Translations under genes and position numbers: made by a program
Notes under the pieces: model-generated
What the model saw: the letters and a program-made list of their open reading frames with translations, nothing else
Told to the model about the DNA's origin: nothing
Database searches by the model: none
Part shown: positions 11,215 through 22,903 of the stretch, one piece after another
Layout: each line of letters starts with the position of its first letter
Position numbering within the stretch: position 1 is the stretch's first letter
Source of the DNA: Mesostigma viride
Lineage: Eukaryota; Streptophyta; Mesostigmatophyceae; Mesostigmatales; Mesostigmataceae
DNA: 64,000 nucleotides
NCBI GenBank assembly: GCA_009746045.1
Contig: RPFO01000246.1
Coordinates: 1,021,795 to 1,085,794, forward strand
Direction of reading: 5' to 3'

Positions 11215-13261
11215 ATATCCTACTCTGAAAATGGAACGCAGCATGTTGGTGACCGTGCCGTCCAGCTTGCGGGCCAGGTCGGCGGTGAGGGTCCACGTCT
11301 CGGCCCCATACGTGAGAACACGAAGGACGAGGACCTTGAACAGGTCCTGTTTCTCGATCTTGCCCAGGGGCTTGCGCCACAGGGCCCGGTACTGGCGTAA
11401 AGCGTGCCAGGCGAGGGAGATGCGATGGTCCACATAGTCGACCTCGCAGCTGGGGATCGAGCAGGCTGCCCAGCAGCTTGACGCGGTCCCGATACAGGAC
11501 TTGAGAGCCGTCGAGGAGATAGAGGGGTGGCGGTGAGTGGGTGAGCCCGGCAACCGCCAGGGCCTCTGTCTTCTTGCTGACCTCAAGCCCCACTGCACGT
11601 GCCTCGATAGCCAGGCAGTCAAGCCATGTCTGCACGTGCCCAGTGTCCTCGAAGAGGGTGGTGTCGTCTGCGTAGATTATGTCTGCCAGCCAAATCTCCG
11701 TGTCCGCACCGCCATGCCAGAATTTGTTAGCAACCTGCACCCCTGGTTCCCTACCCACGATGCGGGCAAATCGCTTGCGCGCCTGAATCATTACGTATTC
11801 GACCACAACAATGAACAGGTAGGGCGACAGTACGCAGCCCTGTCACACACCCTTCTGTAAAGGGCATGGTGGTGTGGTCCTGTAAGAAGTGCGCACCGAA
11901 GTGGTGGACCCTTCATACAGGTTGCGCCGGATGACAGCAATCAGGGGGCGGGGGATCCGGAACAGCTCGAGGATGTCCCAAAGCGCAGGCCAGAAAACCG
12001 AATCGAAGGCTTTGATGAAGTCCACCAGCACAAGGTGCAAAGGGGACTCACCAGGCTGAAGGCGTTGGAGTTCCTCCGGCCACCAGTCGGCGAGTATAGC
12101 GAAGAGCGCCTGTACTGTGTTGCGACCTGAACGGAAGCCGTGCTGAGTCTCGCTGAGGTGACCGTCCAGGGCCGTGCGCAGGCGGTTCAGGATGAGCCGC
12201 ATAAGAAGCTTGAGGGGGGCACTTTGGATGCACACCCCTCTGTAGTTGCCGGGGTCGGCAGGCGACCCCTTGTTCTTGTACAGCATCGTGCGAAAACTGT
12301 GTTGCCAGGCCGCTGGAGGTGGTTGCGACGACAGCAGAAGAAGGCGGTTGCAGATGTCCCGGAAGAGCAGCATAACACCTGTGTCCTCGAATTCGGCTGC
12401 AAGTTTTACAACTGCGGCATGCAGGAATCTCGTCAGAGCCGGTGGCTGCGTCATAACGCAGGCGCTGGACCGCCTCCGTGACCTCCCGAGAGGTGAAAGG
12501 AGGCATGTCAGACGGGTCGCCAATTAAGTGGGCCGACCAGCGGGGGGACGAGGTAGTCCGCCGCTGACCTAGGCGGGGCAGGGGGCCCAGCGGGGCCGGC
12601 CAGGGCGGCCGGGCGGGCGGCGGCGGCTGGGAGCAGGGGCGGGGGCAGCACAGCTGTCCCCACGACCTCGGCCGTGGCCGTGGCCCAGGTACGAAGCCGC
12701 TTGGCTGGGGCGCCGGGGACGTCGTGGCGGTGGGGCCGGCCGAGGCCGTCCGGGTGCCCAAGGCGCTTGTACCAGAACCAGGCCCCCTTGCCGTCGTGCT
12801 TCTGCTGGCAGCTGCGCAGGTCCTTCACCATCTGCTGAGCATCTGCCTTCTCAGCCTGCTCGTAGGCGGCCCTCAGAGCTGCTTGCAGCCCAGGTTTGGC
12901 GATCGGATCTCTGTCAGTGCGGCAGAGCATCTGCCTGGCGGCGACCACTGTCGGTGTGTGACGGTGGACAGCAAGGTGTCGGCGCGGAGGCAAGGTGGGG
13001 AGAGTGCGGGCAGCCAGGCGATACTTGGCAGCGACACCGCGGAGGATCACTGAAATATCAACCGGCGGCGGAATGGCGTGTAACTGCTGTCGGCTGCCCC
13101 GGGCGTCGAAGACGGCCAGGAAATCATCCCTGTGCGACATAGCGGCATGCTCTGCTGCTGACATCTTGTCGGCATCCTTCAGCACAATCCGGAGCACCTT
13201 CAGATCTGGCTGAGGCTCCAGCTGTCGCGACGGTTTCACCCCAGGAAACCGCAATCTGATG

Positions 13262-14345
13262 CGAGCCAGTGATGCGCCATACGCCGTATTATACGCCGTA
13301 TTTAGCGTATTATGCGTGATACGCAAGCGGCGCGTACGAAAATGGGGTACTTTTATACGCAACGCGTATTTTTGCGCATTTTTGCGTATTTTCGCGTATT
13401 TTTGGCGTGTTTTTGGCTTACGTGGTGGGTTTTGGCATCATTTTACAGCCCGCGTTGCTTGCCTAGACTGCGGCGCGCCGACCTGTAGTAGGAACAAATA
13501 ATTGTGTGATGAGCTAGCTAGTGTATAATGCACTAAAGCTAAAAGCGCGTTCATTGCACATGACTTGTGAAGCTGCGGGAATGTGAAGGCGGGAAGGCTG
13601 AAGATTCATCATCAAGAAGGTGATAAGGTGTGCCAGCAACGTCGTGGTCGTCTGGCACCTATATCGTAGCATATCGACATCCACTGAGGCATGGCTGACA
13701 CGAATGAGTCAATGGAACACGATGATGATGTGCGGCCCGATGAAGAAGAGGCCACATCCGAAACTGTCTGGACATACATTAGCAAAGAGCGCATCCTCAA
13801 GAATGGGCAGCAGACAAATAACTACTACTACATGGATGATGGAGTACTCCGTTACAGGCTGCTGGTCGAGCAGGCGGAGAAGGAAAGCAATACCAGGAAG
13901 AGGAAGGCGACTAGTGACGCCAAGAAGCAGGCTGATGTGCGGGCGGCACTTAAAGACAAGTAGGCTTGCAGACGTTGTAGAAACCGACGCCTCTAACTGG
14001 GTGTCCGCTCATGCCAGCAACACCTCGGGGCGCGCTGCTGCGGCGGCTGGGCCAAGCGGATCATCAAAGGGCCAATCCACCGACGGTAATTTGCCCGCAC
14101 CTTATGGGCTCAGCAAAGAGCAGCTGGACGAGGAGCTGTGCGAGGCATTCATTTGCGCCTTTCAATGCCATCGACGCCCTTCAATGTCATCGACACCTCG
14201 GGGCAATGTATAGTGCATTCATATCTTGAGTTCTACAAATTTATTATCCTTTCCAGTGAGTTGTGAATTGATACGTACTGGTATTGATACTGAGTTGCAT
14301 GTTGTCTCGATTTTGAAGAGAAACTATCAAGTTAGACCGTTAGAA
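13262..14345. mobile_element. insertion splitting the LINE, possibly hAT-type
   Basis: LINE sequence ends its endonuclease domain at about 14356 and resumes at about 13262, so about 1.08 kb is foreign. One end reads cagtgatgcgcc followed by many gcgtatttttgcg-like subterminal repeats (13270-13430), a pattern common in hAT elements. The other end is not its inverted repeat and no 8 bp duplication is visible. The class is therefore tentative. Confidence 0.35.
13691..14213 (+). pseudogene. possible hAT-like transposase N-terminal remnant
   Basis: The first frame (13691-13963) starts MADTNESMEHDDDVRPDEEE and reads YISKERILKNGQQTNNYYY before a stop. A second frame continues about 13965-14213 with LPAPYGLSKEQLDEELCEAF, which recalls the segment before the catalytic domain of hAT-like transposases. 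No BED finger or catalytic residue is seen. It lies within the foreign block above. Assignment rests on weak resemblance. Confidence 0.3.
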
Positions 14346-14355
14346 ACTAGAGCAG

Positions 14356-15236
14356 TCACGGCACGAGACGGTGATCAGATTCCACCGTGCTGACAGAATC
14401 TTGCATGCAGGACGCGAGCATCGACAACTGAGGGGCGCTGAGCCCGACGTACGCAGATATAGTCAAGGCACACCACCCGATCCGACGGCCCAAAAAAGGT
14501 GGCAAGCTGCTCAGCGGGGCGTGCGAAAGAAGCATTGCAGGCAACCAGCGCAGATTCTGCCAGCAGATTCGCAAATAAAGGCGTGTTACCGTTGCATGGC
14601 TGTCGTGTTGGTTGGGGAGTACTGAGCGCCCCCAGTGCCAACTGGCAGCGTGGCGTTGGCGTCGAGCAGCATAACCAGGACGGTGCCGAGCTGGGATGTT
14701 GGCCTCCTCCTCCTTGAGGGCGTCGAAGAAGGCCTCACGTTCCGCCTGAGCTCGACCCGCGTGTGGTGCATATCCCACGATAACGGTTATTAGCGTGTGG
14801 TGTGAATGGCCCTCAGACTGTGGCCGAAAAAGTGGCCACTATAGCACACGCGGGGACCGCAGCACGATGGACTGGAGCTGCTCTGATGCTGCCGGCGAGC
14901 ACATGCAAGAGGCCCACACCACCTTGACCCGGCGCGCCGCCGCCACCATAGTGGAACCGCCAGCCCGCACGCAGGTCGTCGACCAGCAGACCGTTGACCC
15001 CGTGCTGATCGAGGGTCAACGGTGCGTCGGTGCTCCTGCTGGACCCCGAGGACAGCGATCTTGTTGTCGGCGCACAAGGCGATCAGCTCGTCGACGCGTT
15101 GGCGTGCTGGGGTGTCGCCGCTCGTAGAAGGATCTGCAGGGAGGGTGCGCACATTAAAGCTTGCAATACCAAGAATGGGCCGTTGCCCTATTAGCGGGGG
15201 GGTGGGGTGGGGGTGGGGGTGGGGGTGGGGGTGCAT
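14356..15236 (-). pseudogene. LINE apurinic/apyrimidinic-type endonuclease domain, degenerate
   Basis: On the minus strand the frames together show the EEP-superfamily order: ILGIASFNVRTL, then RVDELIALCADNKIAVLGVQ, GWRFHYGGGGAPGQGGVGL, VIVGYAPHAG with EREAFFDAL, VLVMLLDANATLP, DRVVCLDYICVRRAQ and ESDHRLV at the end. These correspond to the Asn, Gln/Glu, Asp-Asn and final Asp-His positions of APE endonucleases. Several frameshifts and a G-tract upstream show decay. It belongs to the same LINE as the RT at 10506-13262. Confidence 0.7.
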
Positions 15237-15272
15237 GGAGGAGGGTAGTGCTGGAGGTGTGTGTGTGTTTGT

Positions 15273-15305
<33 letters not shown>

Positions 15306-15306
15306 G
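15187..15306 (+). repeat. G-rich tract with long homopolymer G run
   Basis: GGGGGTGGGGT-type repeats at 15187-15233 are followed by about 34 consecutive G near 15272-15304. The tract sits between the ORF1 and endonuclease remnants of the minus-strand LINE. The G-runs could fold into quadruplexes. The homopolymer length may be affected by assembly. Confidence 0.8.
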
Positions 15307-15589
15307 GGTGGCGATTGGGGTTAATGCTTGTCAACGCATGGAGTCTTTCTTTCAGGGCGGATATGCGTCGTCTCCGTCCTGGCTGGGGTCGCCGGCGTGT
15401 CGACTGGGCCTCATCCCGCTCAAGGTGGGCCAGGAGGCGTTTGTGGCTGGTAAATTGGCGGGAAGGTTGACCGCGGCGTGCCTGGCGACCTTGCATCCTC
15501 ATCATCATGCTCGCACGTTGCGATATATGAGGATGGAAAGGGGCTTGTTTATAAAAGGCTGTGCCCAAAGCCTATTGTACCGCGAGGCC

Positions 15590-16200
15590 GCGAGGGTGTG
15601 CCCTTAAGTACCGGGCGCCCTCCATACCGGGGACGTGCGTGGACGATGATGACGCAGCTGGGGCGGGCTTGGGACGGCCGGCCCGGCTTGTGCCGCTTGT
15701 TGGGAGCCTGCACATCCGTGCGCTGACCGTTGATCGATGAAGAGCACGGGGTACGTGTCGCCACGGACGAGGCGGACGTAGACCTTCTGGTCTTCATGCC
15801 TGGCCTTGACCGCCACGTCGCTGCCCAGCAAGCCGTTCTTGATGAGGAGCTGGGCCGGGGATCGAGAGTAGGTCGTCGAGGCTCGGCGCGTTTCTCCCGC
15901 CCGGCCAGGAGCTTGCGGGCCTGGAGTACCTTCACCTTGCTGGCCACGTACATGCATTCGCGAAGGTCACCCAGATGGGGCCAGGCTGGCCCGCCATCCA
16001 GGCGGCCGACTCAATGCGGATGCGTTCGTTGCCCAGATGCAGCCGGCCCATGCACGATGAGGCTGTGGTACAGGCGTTGCGCTAGCATCAGGTCCGTTTC
16101 GGGCTGCTGCGCGACCTCGAAATACCGGACCACTATACTGCGTGAGCGCTGGTCCTCCTCGACAGCAGTCTTGTGGGCTGCAGCCCCCCTCACAACGGTC
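15590..16200 (-). pseudogene. LINE ORF1 C-terminal remnant
   Basis: On the minus strand overlapping frames give IVVRYFEVAQQPETDLMLAQ with RLYHSLIVHG, then KVKVLQARKLLAGREKR, SPAQLLIKNGLLGSDVAVKA and KVYVRLVRGDTYPVLFID. The alternation of hydrophobic strands and basic helices suits an ORF1-type RNA-binding domain. It lies upstream of the endonuclease in the same orientation, as expected for a two-ORF LINE. It is frameshifted. Confidence 0.45.
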
Positions 16201-19200
16201 CGAGACCCGCGAAAAACGGATTTCTAATTCCGTCACCAAATTGGCGCGAGATCCCGAAAATCTGGTGTGCGGGATGGTGCCGACGAGGCCAAAAGTCACG
16301 CAGCACCCATGGCGGCCGTGAAAATCCTAGTGGCGGTTTTGAGAACACATTAAGGAAAGCGAATGCCGTCATAACTCATCTACTTCACGTACATATTTTT
16401 TTATCCTGAAGAAATCGGCCCATTTCCCCGGGGAAACAGGAAATAGGCGGGCAATGTCGCGGGCTCGGATCAGGTCCGCTGCATTTTTCAGCGGACCCCC
16501 GAAAAGTCGCACCGGAAACTTATCGAACATGGCGATGAGTTAGCTCGAGGTAAGCCGCTTGCACGATTCTGTGACTAATTCAAAATTTTTTGACCGAAAA
16601 ACTTTTTGTTAAAATGACTGCCGTTGTAAATGCCGCGCTACCGCAGCAATTGAAGGTGCCAGGAGGGTACTTGCGGGGCTGATGATGGCAACGCACGTAA
16701 AAATATGCCACTTCTTTCTTTCTTTCATTTTTGTCATCCCATTTGCGCAGGGCGCTTAAATACCTTCTAGAGCGATCGAGGCCCAGCCTGATTTTTCGCT
16801 GGCTCTGTAGTGTAGACCTGCGCTCATCACTGAATATCCCCTGCGATCGTTACGGTTTGAAGCATGAATACGCATTGCGCTGGTTGAGTCGACGCTGACA
16901 CGCTGTACAGTGGAACCTGCTTTTTCGGCATCCCGATTCAAGGTAGGGTGAAGTCAGCCCCGTTTGCCATCCAGATTTTCTGCCTGACTCTTTCCCCGAG
17001 CCTCGTGAAAGCGCCTCGTTCATGTTACGCCGGACGCCTCGTCAAGCATCGCTGCTCGAGAGGGAGACGTAAGCCATGGCCAGCCTCCGCAAACAGCGTG
17101 ATGTGCGCCTGTTCATGATTCCAAGTGAAAGTCATGGCGTAGGATGATGCTGAGCCTGAAGACAACAAGCAGAAGGTACATGTCCCCCAGTCAACATTCA
17201 GAATAGGTGTTGATTTTCAACCCTGAAGTCTATCCAACTTTAACAGGACATATATATATTAAAAATATAATTACTTACAGCAGAGTGAAATCACTCAAAC
17301 CAAAGCAAACGCCCAGCTATAAACCTATATACAGAGCCATGTCAAAGCTCTATACTACGATAAGACCAATGGAAACGCCTAACGGGAGGAACCTAATAGC
17401 CCTGCTGCACCGCAAAATCAGCCCGCGTACGGCGGAGCATGATGTCAGCCATGGCCCGAGTCAGCGCCACCGACAAGCGCTGACGCCAATATGACAGGAC
17501 ATATATATAAAAGACGCTGCTGGGGCTCCACTTTAGTAGCGGAATGTTGGTAAGTATTTAAACCTCTTTCCTTGGCCAGATCATAATGCACCATGTTTAT
17601 CGATGATTGGCGGCGTGTTGTAAACTGGGGCTGGGAGGCACGAAGAAACCAGGGGGGATCCCAGCCGGTATGTGAAGTGCGCACATGCTGTTGCTGCCTT
17701 GGGAAACCCAGGATTCATTTCCCTTGTTTATTCAGATATGTTGAAGCAGGCTGAGCTCAATACTATACATGGAAGGGGGCTATTTTGTCTTTGATATGGT
17801 TGCCGCCTATGATTAACATATTAATGCGAGCACAACAGAGTGCACTAAGGGCATATAGCATTGCATGAGAGGCATGAATCTCACCAAGACACCTTCTACG
17901 GGCTCACAGCAACGTCACAATAACAATCACCACAAGTGCTTGCTGCCACACCACTGCCGCGGCACTCCCCACCACGGCCAACACACCTACCACGTACTGA
18001 TACGCCTTTGTTAGCACTGCCACGATTGCCTAGTATTACCAACATTCGTGTTGTTAGCACGGAGGGACCACCAGGTGCATCGTGTGCATATAACCATGTG
18101 GCAGTTATTGTATACTCCCACCAGCAGCAACGTCTACCACCATTACTCTCGCCTAGCTGTTGGTGTAATTAATGCTGGCAGTGTCCCTAACTCCCTATAA
18201 CTCAGTATGGAATCTGCCATAAATGAGAATGCCAGGCCCTGCACCACTGCTGCCACAATCTGCCGTATTGACTTTGCCCATCGCAGCCTTGAACATGATT
18301 GCAGCCACTAGTACCTGCCCCTCTTCATCCTTTCTATTATAGCACCAACTGGGGCCACATTTGGCAGCATCGCCAGCTGATGTAGCTGGCACCTGGCACA
18401 ACAATGCAATTAGTATCAAAGAAGGCAACCTACTGCTCACCATGGCTATCGATCCATTGATCACTGCCACGGTCAATCTGCATGTCACCATGCACCACTT
18501 GCCAGAATGTCATGACCTGGTGTGTTGCCACGGAAATCTGAATTTGAAGGGCTTTCACCACAAGCCTACCCCAATGTGTTGCTTTGCACACTACACCAAT
18601 GTTGGCTACACCCTGCCACCTGCCACATGAATTAATTGGCTTCCATCATGGAGCAGTCACAACCTCAATCGGTAGCTAGCATCACAACCTCAATGCTAGA
18701 CCAAAACATATATTTGCATGACCGATAGCCTTCATGATGGCTGCCTGGTGCCACTGGCCATACTACTGCCATCTGCATTACTTTCTACCATATGCATGTG
18801 CCACTCTCTTCTGCATCACTAGGTCCCACTACTGCTGCCTAATCTGCCTGCTGGCAGCACAGGTCTTCGCTGGCATCAGCTCTTGGCATGCCCATGGCCA
18901 CATCCTCCATCTGCCGTGCATAGCCCATGCTTCACTAATGGCATTGTTAGGCCAGGGTGTGATGAACAACACATAAAAAAATGCCCATGATACCTTTAGA
19001 AAATTGCTTGGCATGAGAGCTAGCTGCCGCTAGTTAATTTGCTAAATATGTTAGATAGATAGCAGCTGCAAGCCAACAGTGTGCAGCCATGCGAGCCACC
19101 ATTTGCATACTTGCCAACTAGTTGCTCTCTTATGGTCAACACACACCACCATTGCAATGTTGGTAGTTCCAACTATCAATGCATGTCCATGATGAAGTGC

Positions 19201-19990
19201 ATGCAACATGGGTGGAGATAACCAAGTTGGAGTTCAACTTTACCTCAACTTGTATTTTTATAATTATGGGGTATGAGCTTGTAAGGAAATACACCAAGTT
19301 GGCTGCTGTCACTTCTCACTGTTATACGCCCTCATCTGTGGTGCGACTGAGGCAATACTTGGCAATCATGTTCAGCATGCTCTATTGAAATTGCATATGC
19401 AAAATTTCAGATCTGTCTGAACTCATTGGCGCTGCCTGTGGTGCATTATACATCCAAAATTAGCGCGAGAGTGACGCTTGACAGCAGAATATTGCGGTTA
19501 GTTGGTGTTCAATCAGGGTGCATGCAACTTTGCAGCCAGCCTGCAGATGTTGCAAGTAATGTGTTTGCTTATTTCCAGGTTAATCTGAGCTCATTTGCTT
19601 TGTTTAGTGCATTTAATGATCCACGAAATGCTCCAAATGACCGTATATGTGACGGTTGACAGCATAATTTCTGGCCATCCCGTCTCTGTAAGGGGTGCAA
19701 CTTGGTACTTAAGCTGAATGTAATATATTTAATGTCAGTCTGCCCATTTCCAGGTCAAACCGACGTTAATTGTGTTGTTTGTGGAATAAAATTAAATATG
19801 AATAAAACTGGCGATTTTTGCGTTTTTTATGCTTTTGGACGTCACCGTTCAGTGAGCACCAGGTGGCCAACCAAGGTGCAACTTGGCACAGTAAAACTAG
19901 GTATCATAAGGAAGCTTGCCACTAAGTTTGACCATCATCTGATTATTACTGCAGCTAGGAGGAATTAGATATTCCTTTTTTGGCACTTTC
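16200..19990. other. long stretch without recognised gene
   Basis: Several open frames exist but none shows a domain, splice-supported exon series or consistent coding composition. The part 17930-19010 is rich in TGCCA/TGGCA words and CCAC runs, which can create open frames by chance. Two tracts near 17245 and 17490 share acaggacatatatata. I see no RNA gene. Confidence 0.5.
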
Positions 19991-20019
19991 AGACCGTTGT
20001 GCGTGCGGCATCTTCCATC

Positions 20020-20225
20020 AGGTCAACTGGCAATGTCCGTCTGTTTCACCATTTTAGCGTAGCTGGTGGGTGCGGGGGCGGCTGGCTGGGGCGGGCTGGT
20101 CAGGGCGGCCTTGACCTCGGCAATGCTGGAGTGGAGCTCAGCAGTGTCTTGACGGATAGCGGTGGACAAGGCGCCGAGTTGGGCAGCCATGTCTGCGACT
20201 TTCTTATTGTTGAGCTTGTGCAGGG
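20020..20225 (-). pseudogene. LINE ORF1 coiled-coil fragment
   Basis: On the minus strand a frame reads KLNNKKVADMAAQLGAL, then IRQDTAELHSSIAEVKAAL and TSYAKMVKQ. The heptad-like pattern followed by a Pro-rich stretch and a short basic end parallels the ORF1 at 8323-9740 (coiled coil, then TTWADMLKQ). It abuts a LINE 3' end fragment, so this is a mosaic remnant. Confidence 0.4.
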
Positions 20226-20229
20226 GCAT

Positions 20230-20905
20230 ATGGCCTATAATACATTCTAAGCTACTTCCTGCAAGGGTGGGAATGTAAGTAAACGACACTTGCTCTGGGT
20301 GCCGGCCAAGGGGCACCCCCCAGAGTCTCGGGTTTAACCCAGTGAAAGGGATCCCGTCATGGGGGGGGGGAGATCAACATCAAGGAGACAACCAGCGCAG
20401 GCCAGAAATCGGGAGAATCCGGACCATGGTAGCTGGAGCCTGCCGTTATCTTGTCCGCGTGTTCGAGTCGTTCAGGATGATGAAGATGAATGGTGATATG
20501 GAAATGTGTATCCTTGTGCATTGAAATTATGGCTGGCTTACGTGTAGAGCGACTAGATGACCTACTAGACGGTGGGGCCGGAAACAGCATGCTTGATCAG
20601 GGCGTGTGTTTCGAGCCTAACTGGCCGGGAGTGTCTAGTGGTGAGCACCATTGCTGCGATCGCTCTCCCACCATTTACGAGGAAATACCCGCAAATGGAA
20701 AACCACTGAAAAGGTAGCTAGTCAGTCATCACGTTAGCCATGCCATGATTCCAAACGTCCAAGAACTGCACACGGTGCAAAGGCAAAAAGCCGGATGACA
20801 GCACTTTCAAATGTGCGGCGGGAACCAAAAGCCATCAACATGGCTATACAAAAGCTAAGGCATGGCTTCTCAGCAGAGAGTGGCTCTCTGCGTAGTCACA
20901 GCATA
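20230..20905 (-). mobile_element. LINE 3' region (cccaacggagttat family), antisense, split by element T
   Basis: Parts at 20230-20380 and 20834-20905 join to match 56830-57080 and 57350-57600, including gaagatcatcatggctata and the catggcttctc hairpin. Element T lies between them. The end is replaced by the ORF1 fragment at 20225. Confidence 0.6.
20381..20833 (-). mobile_element. element T, 453 bp copy with 8 bp target-site duplication
   Basis: ATCAACAT flanks both sides (20373-20380 and 20834-20841), and LINE copies elsewhere have a single copy there. On the minus strand it ends ggttgtctccttg. The 5' part (20560-20833) matches, inverted, 23975-24257. This shows that the shorter 187 bp copies are 5'-truncations of a longer unit. 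Confidence 0.8.
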
Positions 20906-20961
20906 ATTTAAGTAATAAAGATAGGCATCATCTGGTGTGTGGCGCGTCATGGGCACACATT

Positions 20962-21060
20962 AAATTAAATTAAATTAAATTAAATTAAATTAAATTAAAT
21001 TATAACATGCCTCCGTGGGGAGGTCATGTAGCACATATTTCATGATGGATGGGCACACAT
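20962..21060 (-). mobile_element. LINE 3' end fragment with (TTAAA)n tail, antisense
   Basis: About eight TTAAA units are followed by ataacatgcctccg and the tagcacatatttc block, the reverse of the LINE 3' end at 26390-26440. Only about 100 bp remain. Confidence 0.65.
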
Positions 21061-21084
21061 GTACATGACTAATTAATGTGCCAC

Positions 21085-22901
21085 GGCCGAGGTCGTGGGG
21101 ACAGCTGCGCCGCCCCCACCCCTGCTCCCAGCCGCCGCCGCCCGCCCGGCCGCCCTGGCCGGCCCCGCTGGGCCCCCTGCCCCGCCTAGGTCAGCGGCGG
21201 ACTACCTAGTCCCCCCGCTGGTCGGCCCACTTGGCGACCCGTCTGACATGCCTCCTTTCACCTCTCGCGAGGTCACGGAGGCGGTCCAGCGCCTGCGTTA
21301 TGACGCAGCCACCGGCTTTGACGAGATCCCGGCCGCAGTTGTAAAACTTGCAGCCGAATTCGAGGACACAGGTGTTATGCTGCTCTTCCGGGACATCTGC
21401 AACCGCCTTCTGCTGTCGTCGCAACCACCTCCAGCGGCCTGGCAACACAGTTTTCGCACGATGCTGTACAAGAACAAGGGGTCGCCTGCCGACCCCGGCA
21501 ACTACAGAGGGGTGTGCATTCAAAGTGCCCCCCTCAAGCTTCTTATATGCGGCTCATCCTGAACCGCCTGCGCACGGCCCTGGACGGTCACCTCAGCGAG
21601 ACTCAGCACGGCTTCCGTTCAGGTCGCAACACAGTACAGGCGCTCTTCGCTACTCGCCGACTGGTGGAGGAACTGCAACGCCTTCAGCTAGCCTGGTGAG
21701 TCCCCTTTGCATGCACCTTGTGCTGGTGGACTTCATCAAAGCCTTCGATTCGGTTTTCTGGCCTGCGCTTTGGGACATCCTCGAGTTGTTCCGGATTCCC
21801 CGCCCCCTGATTGCTGTCATCCGCAACCTGTATGAAGGGTCCACCACTTCGGTGCGCACTTCTTACGGGACCACGCCCCCATGCCCTTTACAGAAGGGTG
21901 TGTGGCAGGGCTGCGTGCTGTCGCCCTACCTGTTCATTATTGTTGTCGAATACGTAATGATTCAGGCGCGCAAGCGATTTGCCCGCATCGTGGGCAGGGA
22001 AGCAGGAGTGCAGGTTGCTAACAAATTCTGGCATGGCGGTGCGGACACGGAGATTCGGCTAGCAGACATCATTTATGCAGACGACACCACCCTCTTCGAG
22101 GACACTGAGCACGTGCAGACATGGCTTGACTGCCTGGCTCTCGAGGCCCGTGCAGTGGGGCTTGAGGTCAGCAAGAAGACAGAGGCCCTGGCGGTTGGGC
22201 TCACCAACTCACCGCCGCCCCTCTATCTCCTAGACGGCTCTCGAGTCCCGTATCGGGACCGCGTTAAGCTGCTGGGCAGCCTGCTCCCCAGCTGCGAGGT
22301 TGATGTGGACCATAGCATCTCCCTCGCCTGGCACGCTTTACGTCAGTACCGGGCCCTGTGGCGCAAGCCCCTGGGCAAGATCGAGAAACAGGACCTGTTC
22401 AAGGTCCTTGTCCTTCCTGTTCTCACGTATGGCGCCGAGACGTGGACCCTCACCGCCGACCTGGCCCGCAAGCTGGACGGCGCGGTCACTAGCATGCTGC
22501 GTTCCATTTTCAGAGTAGGATATGCTGCTCATGTCCGCAACGAGGACCTGTACCAGGGCATGCCCTATATCACCAGCACCATTAAGCAACGCCGCCTGCA
22601 GCTTGTAGGGCACCTAGCTCGCACCAACCAGGTAGACACCTCACGTGGCCCCCCCGCAGGACTGCGACCAGCCCAGCCTGGCCGGCACCTCCTGACGTGG
22701 GCTGGGCCTAGTGATGTTAGACGCCGCAAGGCCCGCACCTTCAAGGAACAGCTAGTAGAGGACATGGGGGGCCTCGGCCTCTCCGTGATTTGGAAGAAGA
22801 TGATGGACAAGGCCAAGTGGGCCCAGGTCATAGAGGACAATGAGCCCCTCCCAGTGGGGAAGCGCCCGCGTGTGCAGTCCCGCGGGAGGCACGCCAGATA
22901 G
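21085..22901 (+). pseudogene. LINE reverse transcriptase, nearly complete frame with lesions
   Basis: The first part (to about 21550) is in one frame and the rest (about 21700-22901, stop at 22899-22901) is in another. Blocks include NKGSPADPGNYRGVCI, LVDFIKAFDSVFWPALWDIL, GVWQGCVLSPYLFIIVVEYV and the catalytic IIYADDTTLFED near 22068-22103. YGAETWTLTADLARKL and LQLVGHLARTNQVD are in the C-terminal region. At least one frameshift near 21550-21690 disables it. It is less damaged than the copy at 10506-13262, so it is probably younger. Confidence 0.85.
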
Positions 22902-22903
22902 CT

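Larger units (their letters stand above)
10506..13262 (-). pseudogene. LINE reverse transcriptase region, frameshifted
   Basis: In order on the minus strand the region has a linker (LKVLRIVLKDADKMSAAEHA), a proline/alanine-rich spacer, then RT blocks including NKGSPADPGNYRGVCI, HGFRSGRNT, LVDFIKAFDSVFW and IIYADDTTLFEDT, the catalytic YADD box near 11665. A C-terminal segment carries YGAETWTL and LQLVGHLARTNQVDTS, typical of APE-type non-LTR elements. The frames change several times, so the enzyme is dead. It is closely similar to the copy at 21085-22901, which allows the insertions to be defined. Confidence 0.85.
10350..16200 (-). mobile_element. degenerate APE-type LINE with ORF1, endonuclease and RT
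   Basis: Reading on the minus strand there are remnants of ORF1 (16200-15590), an endonuclease domain (15236-14356), reverse transcriptase with C-terminal region (13262-10506), a 3' UTR with tagatagatgt-like and CCATCC repeats, and an AATTAATT tail at 10350-10361. The coding parts are broken by frameshifts and by two insertions (10871-11148 and about 13262-14345). The 5' boundary near 16200 is approximate because I cannot find the matching target duplication. Confidence 0.75.

Noticed and set aside
18195-18491. Minus-strand frame beginning with a signal-peptide-like hydrophobic stretch
   Set aside because: It is short, lies in TGCCA-rich sequence, and has no homologous family or neighbouring exon.
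20381-20560. Element T read as a tRNA-derived SINE on the opposite strand (gttcgagtc as B box)
   Set aside because: The shared end and the 5' truncations put the 3' end at ggttgtctccttg, so the B-box match would lie on the antisense strand.
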